Assembly: GCF_034931405.1 (NCBI RefSeq) | Contig: NZ_JAYGHA010000023.1 | Span: forward strand, 1 to 64,000 | Direction: 5' to 3' | Length of the DNA stretch: 64,000 nt | Source of the DNA: RDYJ01 sp034931405 | GTDB lineage: Bacteria; Cyanobacteriota; Cyanobacteriia; Cyanobacteriales; Nostocaceae | Shown here: one piece after another, positions 1 to 7,630 of the stretch | Layout of the letters: each line of letters begins with the position of its first letter | Position numbering within the stretch: position 1 is the first letter of the stretch | Translations under genes and position numbers: made by a program | Notes under the pieces: model-generated | Database searches by the model: none | What the model saw: the letters and a program-made list of their open reading frames with translations, nothing else | What the model was told of the DNA's origin: nothing

Positions 1-406
1 CCCGTGCGGAATGAACACTTTCTTGGTTTTTTTTTAAATATTTGATATAATTTTAACAAATAGGTGTAACTCAATTAAATGCTGAAAAGCAGCCTATTGC
101 AAAAGTTCAAAATTATCTCCAAAAGTCACTAGGGCATAGGGCTTTAAAGCTCAGTTAATGTCCTCCTAGAGGAGTCCCTGAGAAGCTCACACTCACCTGA
201 AAGGGAGTGTGTGGAGTATGTCACGTTAATATCTGGACAGGCGCTTTCTAACCCTCACCAATTGGGCAGCGGTAATGGGTAATAGTTGTGCCACTAACCA
301 CTGACTCCTGACCACTGACCACTGACCACTGACCACCTAACAGTTTTAATTTTTACAATCCTTCTGTGAAGTGGATCTTGTCTAGATTGGGCGTTTAACG
401 ATATTC
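1..406. other. Non-coding leader before the histidine kinase gene
   Basis: I see no credible gene here. The stretch holds a pair of hairpins at 161-224 (listed separately) and, at about 298-337, a short tandem repeat built on the heptamer TGACCAC, the same class of repeat found between many genes in the window. The promoter of the downstream kinase must lie in the last 100 bases but no clear -35/-10 pair stands out. Confidence 0.6.
161..224 (+). mobile_element. Possible right-end scar of an IS200/IS605-type element
   Basis: Two hairpins follow each other: TCCTC/GAGGA (161-173) and a ten-pair stem CACACTCaCCT/AGGgAGTGTG (188-211), followed by GTATGTCAC. This layout of a strong hairpin, a short spacer and TCAC/TCAA is what the right end of IS200/IS605 elements (and the tnpB omega RNA) looks like, and the intact element at 12078-13619 ends in the same way with TCAA. 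No tnpB remains upstream. The assignment is inference from layout and could be wrong. Confidence 0.35.
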
Positions 407-2383
407 ATGAGCATTTCGACTTCTGTACTGAGTGATTTGCTACAGTCACTACCCCACCTGCGTCCCCAGTTATATTTCAAGGCTTCACTGACGGCGCTTT
501 CTCATGCAATGGAAGATCAGGTTTTGGCTGTCACCTTGGATCAGCCCCTGATTATTGCTAGTTTCCAACGAGAGCGATTCTATCGCCAAGAAGCTCATCG
601 CTATCAACGACTTTCGCAGCGGAGTAATCAAATATACGTGCTATCTGCGCCGGAAACAGAGTTTGTCAATAGCTCGGAATACTATGAGAAGGTAGCCTTT
701 GAGCCAGATGATGCTTTGAGTCAAGAATGGCATTTAGTAGTAGTCGCTGATAACTATACTACCTGTTTGGTGTGTCGAGAAAGCGTTGGCTCGATTGCCA
801 AAAATCAGGAGTTACCAGAGATTATCCCCAGTTTAGATATGGACACAGCGCGAAGATTTGAGGGGATTTGGACTTCGGAGAGAGAAGTCAGCCTTAAAGC
901 CGCAGAATTGATCTTAGACAGAATTCAGGTTTACAGACCGGATTTAGCAGACAAAATTAATCAAGCACGTCGCAGGTTTGGCATCGGGAAGGGAAAAAGG
1001 AATTCTAAAGCAGTATCACTCAATGAATATGCTTGTGATATTGATACTGACCCTTTTGTACAGCGCTTGGTGACTTACTTACAAGCTAGTCAGTATAAAT
1101 TGCATAAAGCTTATCGTTCTCTCGCCGCCCAAGCTAGAAAAGAACAGTTGATAAATTCAATTAGCATGGCAATCAGGCGATCGCTTGATCCACACGCAGT
1201 TCTCGAAGTAGCTGCTCAAGAATTAGGACAACATCTAGAAGCAGATCGCTGTCTAATTTATCGCGCTCAAGCTACCGATGCCCAAACTATAATTGAACAC
1301 GAATTTTTAAGTCCTGATGTTGTTTCTGTGCAGGGTCAAACTTGGCATTTAGGGCAAAACCCTCTGTTTCAAGAAATTACCCAACAGGGTGAAGGTATTT
1401 GTATTACTGATACACTTACAGATTATCGTGTTACCAGTTCTACATCTCTTTCCTTGATTGTCAGTAAATTTACTATTAATTCTTGGTTGATAGAACCGGT
1501 TTTTTCTCAGGGACGACTATTGGGAATTGTCGAGTTACATTATTGTCGTTTACCATCCCATGAATGGCAAGCTGGAGAATTGGATTTAGTTAAAGCGATC
1601 GCCACCCACGTAGGAGCAGCACTGATTCAAGCCGAAGCTTTTGCTAATTTAGAAGAATTAAACAAACAGCTAGAAGCCCTAGACCGCACCCGCAGCAACC
1701 TGATAGCCATTACAGGTCATGAACTGCGTACCCCCCTATCTACTATTCAAGTTTGCTTAGAAAGCCTCGCTAGTGAGCCGGATATGCCCTTAGAGTTGCA
1801 ACAGGTAATGCTCAGTACAGCCCTGTCTGACTCCGAAAGAATGCGGAAACTGGTACAAGACTTTCTCACTCTTTCTAACTTAGAAAGCGGTCGTGTGGAA
1901 TGGCATCCAGAATCTTTAACTTTACAAGAATGTGTAGATTTAGCCCTTAGCCGACTGCGTACACGGTCATCAACGGAAAAAATCCCGAAAATTAAAACGC
2001 ACATCGCCGAAACTTTACCTTTAATTAGGGCCGATGGTGATTGGCTAGTGGAGGTAATAGCCAAACTGATAGACAATGCTTGTAAATTTACACCCTCTCA
2101 AGGAGAAATTACCATTAAGGCTACTCACAACCGCAATCATGACGTGGAAGTGACTGTAACCGATACTGGACGCGGAATTGAACCCAACCGCTTAGAAGTA
2201 GTTTTTGACCGCTTTTATCAAGAAGAGGGGGCGCTGCGTCGTACTGCTGGAGGTACGGGGCTTGGTTTAGCGATTTGTCGGCAAATAGTCAACGGCTGGA
2301 ATGGGAAAATTTGGGCAGAGTCCAACGGTAAAGACCAAGGTAGTCAGTTTCATTTCACTATTCCCATTGTTCAAGCTAGTTAA
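407..2383 (+). CDS. DICT-GAF sensor histidine kinase
   Basis: Soluble two-component sensor kinase of 658 residues. The N-terminal part (about 1-130) looks like the DICT sensory domain found in cyanobacterial signalling proteins. A GAF domain occupies about 245-420. The kinase core follows: H-box GHELRTPLS with phospho-acceptor His438, N-box DNACKFTP, G1 box VTDTGRGIE and G2 box GGTGLGLAI. No transmembrane segment is visible, so it probably senses a cytoplasmic signal. No response regulator lies next to it, so its partner is unknown; orphan kinases are usual in cyanobacteria. An imperfect hairpin follows the stop. The DICT call rests on overall resemblance; the kinase call is secure. Confidence 0.9.
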   Translation: MSISTSVLSDLLQSLPHLRPQLYFKASLTALSHAMEDQVLAVTLDQPLIIASFQRERFYRQEAHRYQRLSQRSNQIYVLSAPETEFVNSSEYYEKVAFEPDDALSQEWHLVVVADNYTTCLVCRESVGSIAKNQELPEIIPSLDMDTARRFEGIWTSEREVSLKAAELILDRIQVYRPDLADKINQARRRFGIGKGKRNSKAVSLNEYACDIDTDPFVQRLVTYLQASQYKLHKAYRSLAAQARKEQLINSISMAIRRSLDPHAVLEVAAQELGQHLEADRCLIYRAQATDAQTIIEHEFLSPDVVSVQGQTWHLGQNPLFQEITQQGEGICITDTLTDYRVTSSTSLSLIVSKFTINSWLIEPVFSQGRLLGIVELHYCRLPSHEWQAGELDLVKAIATHVGAALIQAEAFANLEELNKQLEALDRTRSNLIAITGHELRTPLSTIQVCLESLASEPDMPLELQQVMLSTALSDSERMRKLVQDFLTLSNLESGRVEWHPESLTLQECVDLALSRLRTRSSTEKIPKIKTHIAETLPLIRADGDWLVEVIAKLIDNACKFTPSQGEITIKATHNRNHDVEVTVTDTGRGIEPNRLEVVFDRFYQEEGALRRTAGGTGLGLAICRQIVNGWNGKIWAESNGKDQGSQFHFTIPIVQAS

Positions 2384-2805
2384 GACCATATTCTGGAAAA
2401 AAATATCCAATTTGTAAGCGGTTTATCTAAATCATCGTTGATAAGCCGTTGGACATTTAACTTGCATATTTATTATTCAGTATGTATTAAAACTCCTGTG
2501 GGGTGGGCATCTTGTCTGCCCAACGCCCTAGAAATTAAAAGTTTTTCAGCTTAGTTGCTCATATCTGTAAACCGCTTCACCTTTGCACTTTGCTGTTAGA
2601 AATATTACAAATTATTTTAATGAGCATAGTTCTGTATGACTTAACACTACTGGTATTGTATTATTTCATAAAGCTCTTGTTTACAACATTTATAACAAAG
2701 CCGATTAGTTAAGTAGACGTTAAGGCTACGCATAGTTCCCTTAGCTAATAACTATCAAACTGTTTCACTATTATTCATGAATTACCCATCTATCAACTTA
2801 TAATC
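2384..2805. other. Intergenic region between the kinase and the FHA cluster
   Basis: About 420 AT-rich bases. Apart from the hairpin at 2416-2450 and a GC-rich patch around 2500-2530 of a kind scattered through cyanobacterial spacers, I see no gene. The promoter for the FHA cluster presumably lies in the last 150 bases. Confidence 0.5.
2416..2450 (+). terminator. Imperfect hairpin after the histidine kinase
   Basis: AAGCGGTTTATC (2416-2427) pairs imperfectly with GATAAGCCGTT (2440-2450), starting 32 bases after the kinase stop codon. No strong T-run follows, so it is only a plausible terminator. Confidence 0.4.
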
Positions 2806-4014
2806 ATGCAACTCAAAATCGAACAACAAACAGGTGGAACAGATAAAAATAGAAACTGGACACTTAAACCTAATAGTGAGTGTATAATTGGCAGTGGTTC
2901 AAGTTGTGACATTACTTTACCCTATCCTGACATTGTGAGCGATCGCCATCTCCGGCTATATTTTGACAAATACACCCAAACTTGGCAAGCACAGGACTTA
3001 GTTAGCAGCAACGGTACATTTATTGATAGTCAGCGTATTACCGACTACCAAATTACCAGAGAAACGCGGATTGCTGTCGGTGGAGGTATTTTTATCACAG
3101 TCACACCAGTGGGAAACGTTGCTTCTAACGCACCAGCACCACCACCACCACCTGTTTATACACCCCCTACTCCCAAGCTTCAACAACCAGTGAGCAATGG
3201 AGGTAATTATGAATATAGAGATGAACCATCTGTCAGCAGAAATACTAATAGAAATCGATCTTACTCACGCAAAGTATTAAGTTGGAGAGAATATGTAGAG
3301 AAACAAGCAGCAAAACTTGAAGGAATAGGGCATTTAGCAACTTGGTTTCACATGATCACAGGGTTTAGAAATACCCCTTGGATAAGTGGGTTTGGTAGTA
3401 ATGATAAAGGTAATAACTTTAATTCCTTTGATGGTTACATTCTCCCGGACTTTAAAGAATCTGAAAAAGTTGTCATAGATAAGATTGAAGACAGACTCAG
3501 TAAGATGCAACAGTATCAAGATACTGATTGTTTTATTGCTCGTTTAACAGATGCTCATATAGCTGATTCGGCTACTCAGTCTTTTTTAGGAGTAGAACTA
3601 TTTCCTATTCGACGCAGCGAGTCCGATGAAGCAGACTATAGAAGATTTTGTGTTGTTTCTTATCATCGCGTCAGAACTTATTTGTTAGTAGAAAATTACG
3701 GTTCAGACCTATTTGTAAGTTGGGTAACTCGCTTTGAACCAAATCCAACTTCAGTTATTATGCGTCTTTGGTTAATACTAGCGATTATTCTTACCCTATT
3801 AACCGCACAGAGTAATAACTTCTACATAATTATCACACCATTAACTATATGGAGTGAAATATATTGGCTAACTCCCTTAATTATGGAATCAATGGGGATT
3901 GTTCCTAAAAAAGCTAATGCTCTTTTAGTAATGGGTTTGTTAGTTGTACCAACGTTATTTTTAATATCTATAGCGGCTGGTATTTCAGCTTTCCAAAGGT
4001 CTTTTTCTTACTAA
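2806..4014 (+). CDS. FHA-domain membrane protein
   Basis: 402 residues. An FHA phosphothreonine-binding domain covers about 15-105, with SDRH and SSNGTFI in the expected places. A proline-rich linker (about 110-130) leads to an unrecognised soluble domain (about 155-300), and the C-terminus carries two or three hydrophobic segments (about 320-400), so the protein is membrane-anchored with the FHA domain probably cytoplasmic. It opens a same-strand run of genes with 40 and then 19 bases to the next two. FHA domains bind proteins phosphorylated by Ser/Thr kinases. The kinase-like protein further down (6198-7601) lacks catalytic residues, so the phosphorylating kinase would have to be encoded elsewhere. 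The middle domain is unknown to me. Confidence 0.75.
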   Translation: MQLKIEQQTGGTDKNRNWTLKPNSECIIGSGSSCDITLPYPDIVSDRHLRLYFDKYTQTWQAQDLVSSNGTFIDSQRITDYQITRETRIAVGGGIFITVTPVGNVASNAPAPPPPPVYTPPTPKLQQPVSNGGNYEYRDEPSVSRNTNRNRSYSRKVLSWREYVEKQAAKLEGIGHLATWFHMITGFRNTPWISGFGSNDKGNNFNSFDGYILPDFKESEKVVIDKIEDRLSKMQQYQDTDCFIARLTDAHIADSATQSFLGVELFPIRRSESDEADYRRFCVVSYHRVRTYLLVENYGSDLFVSWVTRFEPNPTSVIMRLWLILAIILTLLTAQSNNFYIIITPLTIWSEIYWLTPLIMESMGIVPKKANALLVMGLLVVPTLFLISIAAGISAFQRSFSY

Positions 4015-4054
4015 TCATTGATTTACAACAACTATCAAAACATAAATCTCAATC

Positions 4055-4327
4055 ATGGACATATTCAATTGGATTTTGGGATTATTTGGGGGAATTACAC
4101 CTGTAGTTGGTATTGTCTTATTAATATTCTTTTTAAGACAAAAGAAAGGACAAGAACTAGATATACCACCACTAGATTTAATTGATGCTAAAAAACTAGA
4201 TGATATGGTATCCAAGCAAGTGGAAGATGTTCTGAAACCATTGTTGCAAAATAAAGGTTACACAGAAGAACAAATGAAGCAAATCTTGACTCGAACATCT
4301 TTAGGTAGTAAAACTTTTCGTCGTTGA
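4055..4327 (+). CDS. Small one-TM protein of the FHA cluster
   Basis: 90 residues, family not recognised. A hydrophobic helix near the N-terminus (about 12-27, followed by RQKKG) would leave the C-terminal 60 residues in the cytoplasm by the positive-inside rule. That tail is helical and charged, with MVSKQVEDVLKPLLQNKG and KQILTRTSLG. It sits 40 bases after the FHA gene and 19 bases before the TPR gene, so all three are probably co-transcribed. A role as a small membrane partner of the FHA protein is inference from position only. Confidence 0.55.
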   Translation: MDIFNWILGLFGGITPVVGIVLLIFFLRQKKGQELDIPPLDLIDAKKLDDMVSKQVEDVLKPLLQNKGYTEEQMKQILTRTSLGSKTFRR

Positions 4328-4346
4328 ATATCGGGTTAATTAAATT

Positions 4347-4775
4347 ATGCTGTCCCCAACTGTCTCTTTACAAAAAATCAATCCTAATACATCTGCTACT
4401 GAAATTTTGAAGTCTGCGAAATTAAGCCTTAAATTAGGTAGGTTTCAGCAATCACTGATGATTGCTTATAGTGCAGTTCAGCAAGATCCAAATCAACAAC
4501 AGATGTACAAAAACCATTATATTCAAGTAATGAGATTGGGGGCAGAATTTGCCGAAGAAATTGAGGATCACCACAAAGCTGCTTACTACTGGGAACAGCT
4601 AACTAAACAAATACCAAATGATAGTGATGCTTGGTATGGATTAGGAATTGCAAAGGCTAATTTACAGGATTATCAAGAAGCAATTATAGCTTTAAATCAA
4701 GCATTAAAATTACAACCAGGAAATCAAAAAATCCGTTCTATGTTGATAGAAATTCAGCAAATAATGGCAGGGTAA
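4347..4775 (+). CDS. TPR-repeat protein
   Basis: 142 residues with at least two tetratricopeptide repeats. The clearest covers about 90-128, with YYWEQLTKQIPNDSDAWYGL followed by a second helix-turn-helix unit with YQEAIIALNQALKLQPGN. There is no signal peptide or TM segment, so it is a cytoplasmic adaptor-type protein. It is the third gene of the run that starts with the FHA protein (19-base gap). TPRs mediate protein-protein contacts, so it may bridge the FHA protein to others of the cluster; that role is inferred. Confidence 0.7.
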   Translation: MLSPTVSLQKINPNTSATEILKSAKLSLKLGRFQQSLMIAYSAVQQDPNQQQMYKNHYIQVMRLGAEFAEEIEDHHKAAYYWEQLTKQIPNDSDAWYGLGIAKANLQDYQEAIIALNQALKLQPGNQKIRSMLIEIQQIMAG

Positions 4776-4841
4776 ATCTATGGAAGATGATCTTGGTAAT
4801 AAACCTTACAGTCAAATGATGGTACTTGGAATTGGCATAAG

Positions 4842-4859
4842 TTATAACTTGTGTTATAA
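4842..4859. promoter_or_regulatory. Palindromic operator-like site upstream of the toxin-antitoxin pair
   Basis: Perfect inverted repeat TTATAAC-ttgt-GTTATAA, 54 bases before the antitoxin start. Type II antitoxins usually repress their own promoter through such a palindrome. A near-copy with the same ttgt centre lies after the toxin gene at 5791-5806. The site overlaps AT-rich promoter-like sequence. Confidence 0.5.
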
Positions 4860-4912
4860 TAAAATTATATATCTTGGAAAAACTTAGTCAAAACCAGTAG
4901 CATAAAAACATT

Positions 4913-5233
4913 ATGACTGATAAAATTTATCCTATTAATCCTGCAAAGATTGGTAATCAAAACGGATTTCGTCTTCCACAATCTTTTTTTAAAGATTATC
5001 CACATTTAGCTAATGCTTCAGGTTATGTACAGGTATTATCTGATAACACATTGTTAGTGAAATTAGATACGGATGATATTAATAATGATGAAGATGAAAG
5101 TGTGATGTTAAGTTTATTTTTAGATTTTCTCATGCAAGATGCTATGAAAAATCCTGATAAATTGGTGATGTATACCCAGGAAATGAGTGAAGAAATAGAT
5201 GATTTAGTAGCAGATTTAGAAATTGAGGAATAG
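4913..5233 (+). CDS. PrlF/AbrB-like antitoxin
   Basis: 106 residues. The N-terminal 50 residues resemble the swapped-hairpin AbrB/PrlF DNA-binding fold (KIGNQNGFRLPQSFFKDYP, then VQVLSDNTLLVKL); the C-terminal half is acidic and would cover the toxin. It ends 3 bases before the GTG start of a YhaV-type toxin, the gene order usual for this TA type (antitoxin first). A palindrome upstream (4842-4859) fits autoregulation. Sequence resemblance to PrlF is weak; the pairing with the toxin is the main support. Confidence 0.7.
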   Translation: MTDKIYPINPAKIGNQNGFRLPQSFFKDYPHLANASGYVQVLSDNTLLVKLDTDDINNDEDESVMLSLFLDFLMQDAMKNPDKLVMYTQEMSEEIDDLVADLEIEE

Positions 5234-5236
5234 ACA

Positions 5237-5713
5237 GTGGGAAATATGGGATCTGCATTTACTTGTAATGGTTGGCAAATATTTTTATACCCACTATTTA
5301 ACACTCAATGGATAGAATTGCGTGAAAAGGTCAAAAAATTAAAAGATGAATTACCCAAAGAGGAATTTATCAAACATCCAGACGCTAAATTATTAAAAGC
5401 CTTAAATATTGGGATTAAAGAAAAAATTTCCCAAGACCCTTTTGCATCATATTTCGTTTTACAGAAACCTTTACAAAAATATGGTCGTCTGAAAAAAATG
5501 GGACTACCAGAAAGATATAGATTGTTTTTTAGGGTTTTTAAAGAACAAAAGATAATTATTATTTTGTGGTTAGGTTTTCCGCGCAAAGAGGGAGATAAAA
5601 AAGATTGTTACCAAGTGTTTACTAAAAAAGTTGAAAATGGTGATTTTCCTGAAAGCATTGAACAATTTATGATTGAATGTATGAGTGAAGATAATTTAGA
5701 TAATTCTGAATAG
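5237..5713 (+). CDS. YhaV-type toxin (RelE-like ribonuclease)
   Basis: 158 residues, close to the length of E. coli YhaV (about 154). Matching landmarks run in order: NGW..F..PLF near the N-terminus, a central KLLKALNIGIKEKISQDP, the basic core GLPERYRLFFRV, then KIIIILWLGFPRK and YQVFTKKVENGDFPES. YhaV is a RelE-superfamily mRNA-cleaving toxin inhibited by PrlF. The start is a GTG three bases after the antitoxin stop, with GAGG about 9 bases upstream; an ATG at 5246 is an alternative. The pair sits inside the FHA/HerA cluster and is flanked downstream by two MITE-like elements, suggesting it arrived as a mobile module. Confidence 0.85.
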   Translation: MGNMGSAFTCNGWQIFLYPLFNTQWIELREKVKKLKDELPKEEFIKHPDAKLLKALNIGIKEKISQDPFASYFVLQKPLQKYGRLKKMGLPERYRLFFRVFKEQKIIIILWLGFPRKEGDKKDCYQVFTKKVENGDFPESIEQFMIECMSEDNLDNSE

Positions 5714-5790
5714 AGATTTGGTAATAAAATGTCTCATAAAAGGTTTTGTTAAAAATTATGTATAAGAGGAATTTCAAAATATTGGTGAAG

Positions 5791-5806
5791 TTATACTTGT
5801 GTATAA
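5791..5806. promoter_or_regulatory. Second palindromic operator-like site, downstream of the toxin
   Basis: Perfect inverted repeat TTATAC-ttgt-GTATAA. It matches the palindrome at 4842-4859 and its flanks (both preceded by ATTGG and AAG) apart from small gaps. It may be a leftover of a duplicated TA promoter or a second binding site for the antitoxin. Confidence 0.4.
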
Positions 5807-5808
5807 TC

Positions 5809-5900
5809 AGGACTTACGTAAAAGGTCACGAAAGTAGGGGTAATTCATGAATTACCCCTACGCAAGAATAAGGTTTTCAGTCACATCTTGCGTAAGTCCT
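5809..5900. mobile_element. 92-bp MITE-like palindromic element, copy A
   Basis: The ends are inverted repeats (AGGACTTACG at 5809, CGTAAGTCCT ending 5900) and the interior has its own palindrome GGGTAATTCATGAATTACCC. A diverged copy of the same length with the same ends is at 31965-32055, and an internal piece at 60878-60920. There is no coding capacity, so it would have been moved by a transposase elsewhere. Confidence 0.7.
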
Positions 5901-5973
5901 AATAATGAAAACATGGAATTTATTGATGAAAATTGGTTCTTAAATCATAATTATTTACAAAATACCCTGCTTT

Positions 5974-6067
5974 GTAGGTTGGGTAGAACGAAGTGAAACC
6001 CAACAAAAACCCAATCAAAACAGATGAATAAATGTAATGTTGGGTTTCGTTCCTCAACCCAACCTAC
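5974..6067. repeat. 94-bp inverted-repeat element
   Basis: The arms GTAGGTTGGGT and ACCCAACCTAC are perfect, with a second inner pair AAACCCAACA/TGTTGGGTTT. It lies between the TA module and the kinase-like/SecD gene, so it could fold into a long hairpin in the transcript and separate the two transcription units. Elements of this type are scattered through cyanobacterial spacers. Confidence 0.65.
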
Positions 6068-6197
6068 TATTTACTATATTTTTAGATAAAACCTAGACAC
6101 TTGCTGATAAAATCCCAGTTTACATCCTGTTAATCCTTTAATCCTGGACATCCTGATTCAGACAACTAAAAATTACATTATTAGGTGCAATAAAACC

Positions 6198-7601
6198 ATG
6201 CAAAACAACTCACAAAACCAAACATTACGCGCTGTACTCGCACAACGTCAAGGAAAGGGATTTTCTGAAGTTGAAGCGACTAACATTTTACGTCAACTTC
6301 TTCCACAAATTGACCAATTACATCAACAAAATCAAGTACATGGTCAAATTTCTTTAGATACCATTATCCAAAATAATCAACAGATAATACTTATAGCTAC
6401 ACCCACACCACAACCAGCAAATCAGATAAATATACAGCAAGATATTTATGCTTTGGCTATCGTAATGATTGAATTACTCACGGGTAAAGTAGCTAATTTA
6501 TTAAAAAATGCTGATGGTAGTTGGAATTGGGAAGATGATTGTTTTGTGAGTGACCAATTTGCAGATGTTATTAATCGAATGATTGGTAATTCTGCACAAG
6601 GTCGGTTTAATTATATTAGCGAAATTCTCGCAGCTTTCGGATTATCTACACCTGCTCAACCTGTAATTTCATCACCCGTTAATCAAGTTGTTAATAGTCA
6701 GAGTAAAAATAAGATTGCACCTTGGAAGTTTGGTTTAATTGGTGTTGGTTCTATGGTTTTGGTAGGGTTAGCAGGTTTTGGTGTATGGAATTTAGTTTCT
6801 CCTATGCGCTTATCAGTTAACAAAAAATCCTTTATTTGTCCATTTGATGGATTAGAGTTAACACTTGAGGTTAAACCAAATGAAGAATATACTACTGTAA
6901 CTTCTGAATTGACAGAACAAGTAGGAAACGTCCTTAGAAAAAGAATCAGTGATATAGGTTTTAAAAAATTAGAAGTCATTCCTATTAGCACTAATCAACT
7001 TTTAATTCAATTACCAGAAGTAAAGGAAATGTTACAATATCAAAGATTAATAGGTGATACAGGTCAACTATATTTTCGTTTGCAAAAACCTAATACAGAA
7101 ACTCAACTATTAGCCTTAAAGGTATCACAAGCAGAAAAAAAAGCACCTTTAAATAATCAAAATATTGAATCTACGACAAATAAAGAGGAATTAGCAAAAA
7201 CTAATAAAGCTATAGTAGAATTATTTGAAGATAATCAACCACCACTAACTGGAAAATATGTGATAGATGCTTTTGGTGAACCTACTTCTTCCAATGATTG
7301 GAATATTGGCTTAAAGTTTAATAAAGAAGGTGGTGAATTATTTGCTAACCTAACAAAGAATTTAGCCGGTACAGGTAGAAGTATTGGGATTTTCCTAGAT
7401 GATGAACTTCTTAGTTCTCCTAGTGTGGGACCAGAGTTTGCTGCAACAGGTATTACAGGAGGAAATGCAGTGATAACTGGACGTTTTAAAATACAAGAAG
7501 CAAATGAGTTAGCAAGTAAAATTCGCTCTGGTGCTTTACCTGCTCCTGTTGTTGTATTAAAAACAGAAAAAGTTAAAAATAATCGTTGTAAATCTAATTA
7601 A
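6198..7601 (+). CDS. Degenerate kinase lobe - TM helix - SecD-type periplasmic domain fusion
   Basis: 467 residues in three parts. Residues about 20-150 resemble the C-lobe of a Ser/Thr kinase (LHQQNQVHGQISLDTII; later DIYALAIVMIELLTGK), but the catalytic HRD is HGQ (48-50), there is no DFG and no N-lobe, so it cannot be an active kinase. A TM helix spans about 176-200. Residues about 207-455 resemble the first periplasmic domain of SecD, including RKRISDIGFKK, FRLQKP and GRSIGIFLDDELLSSPSV; the SecD six-TM channel is absent. The outer part would therefore face the periplasm. It lies 29 bases before a HerA-type ATPase. The cell's real secD must be elsewhere. The architecture is unusual and its function unknown. 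Confidence 0.75.
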   Translation: MQNNSQNQTLRAVLAQRQGKGFSEVEATNILRQLLPQIDQLHQQNQVHGQISLDTIIQNNQQIILIATPTPQPANQINIQQDIYALAIVMIELLTGKVANLLKNADGSWNWEDDCFVSDQFADVINRMIGNSAQGRFNYISEILAAFGLSTPAQPVISSPVNQVVNSQSKNKIAPWKFGLIGVGSMVLVGLAGFGVWNLVSPMRLSVNKKSFICPFDGLELTLEVKPNEEYTTVTSELTEQVGNVLRKRISDIGFKKLEVIPISTNQLLIQLPEVKEMLQYQRLIGDTGQLYFRLQKPNTETQLLALKVSQAEKKAPLNNQNIESTTNKEELAKTNKAIVELFEDNQPPLTGKYVIDAFGEPTSSNDWNIGLKFNKEGGELFANLTKNLAGTGRSIGIFLDDELLSSPSVGPEFAATGITGGNAVITGRFKIQEANELASKIRSGALPAPVVVLKTEKVKNNRCKSN

Positions 7602-7630
7602 TTCTAATTAATATTACTGGATAAAAATAT

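Noticed and set aside
4780..4887. 35-codon frame between the TPR gene and the antitoxin
   Set aside because: It overlaps the palindromic operator-like site and lacks a ribosome site or conserved features.
6198..7601. Authentic SecD
   Set aside because: The six-TM channel and SecF partner are missing; only the first periplasmic domain is present, fused to a kinase-like lobe.
6198..7601. Active Ser/Thr kinase
   Set aside because: No N-lobe, HRD is HGQ and DFG is absent.
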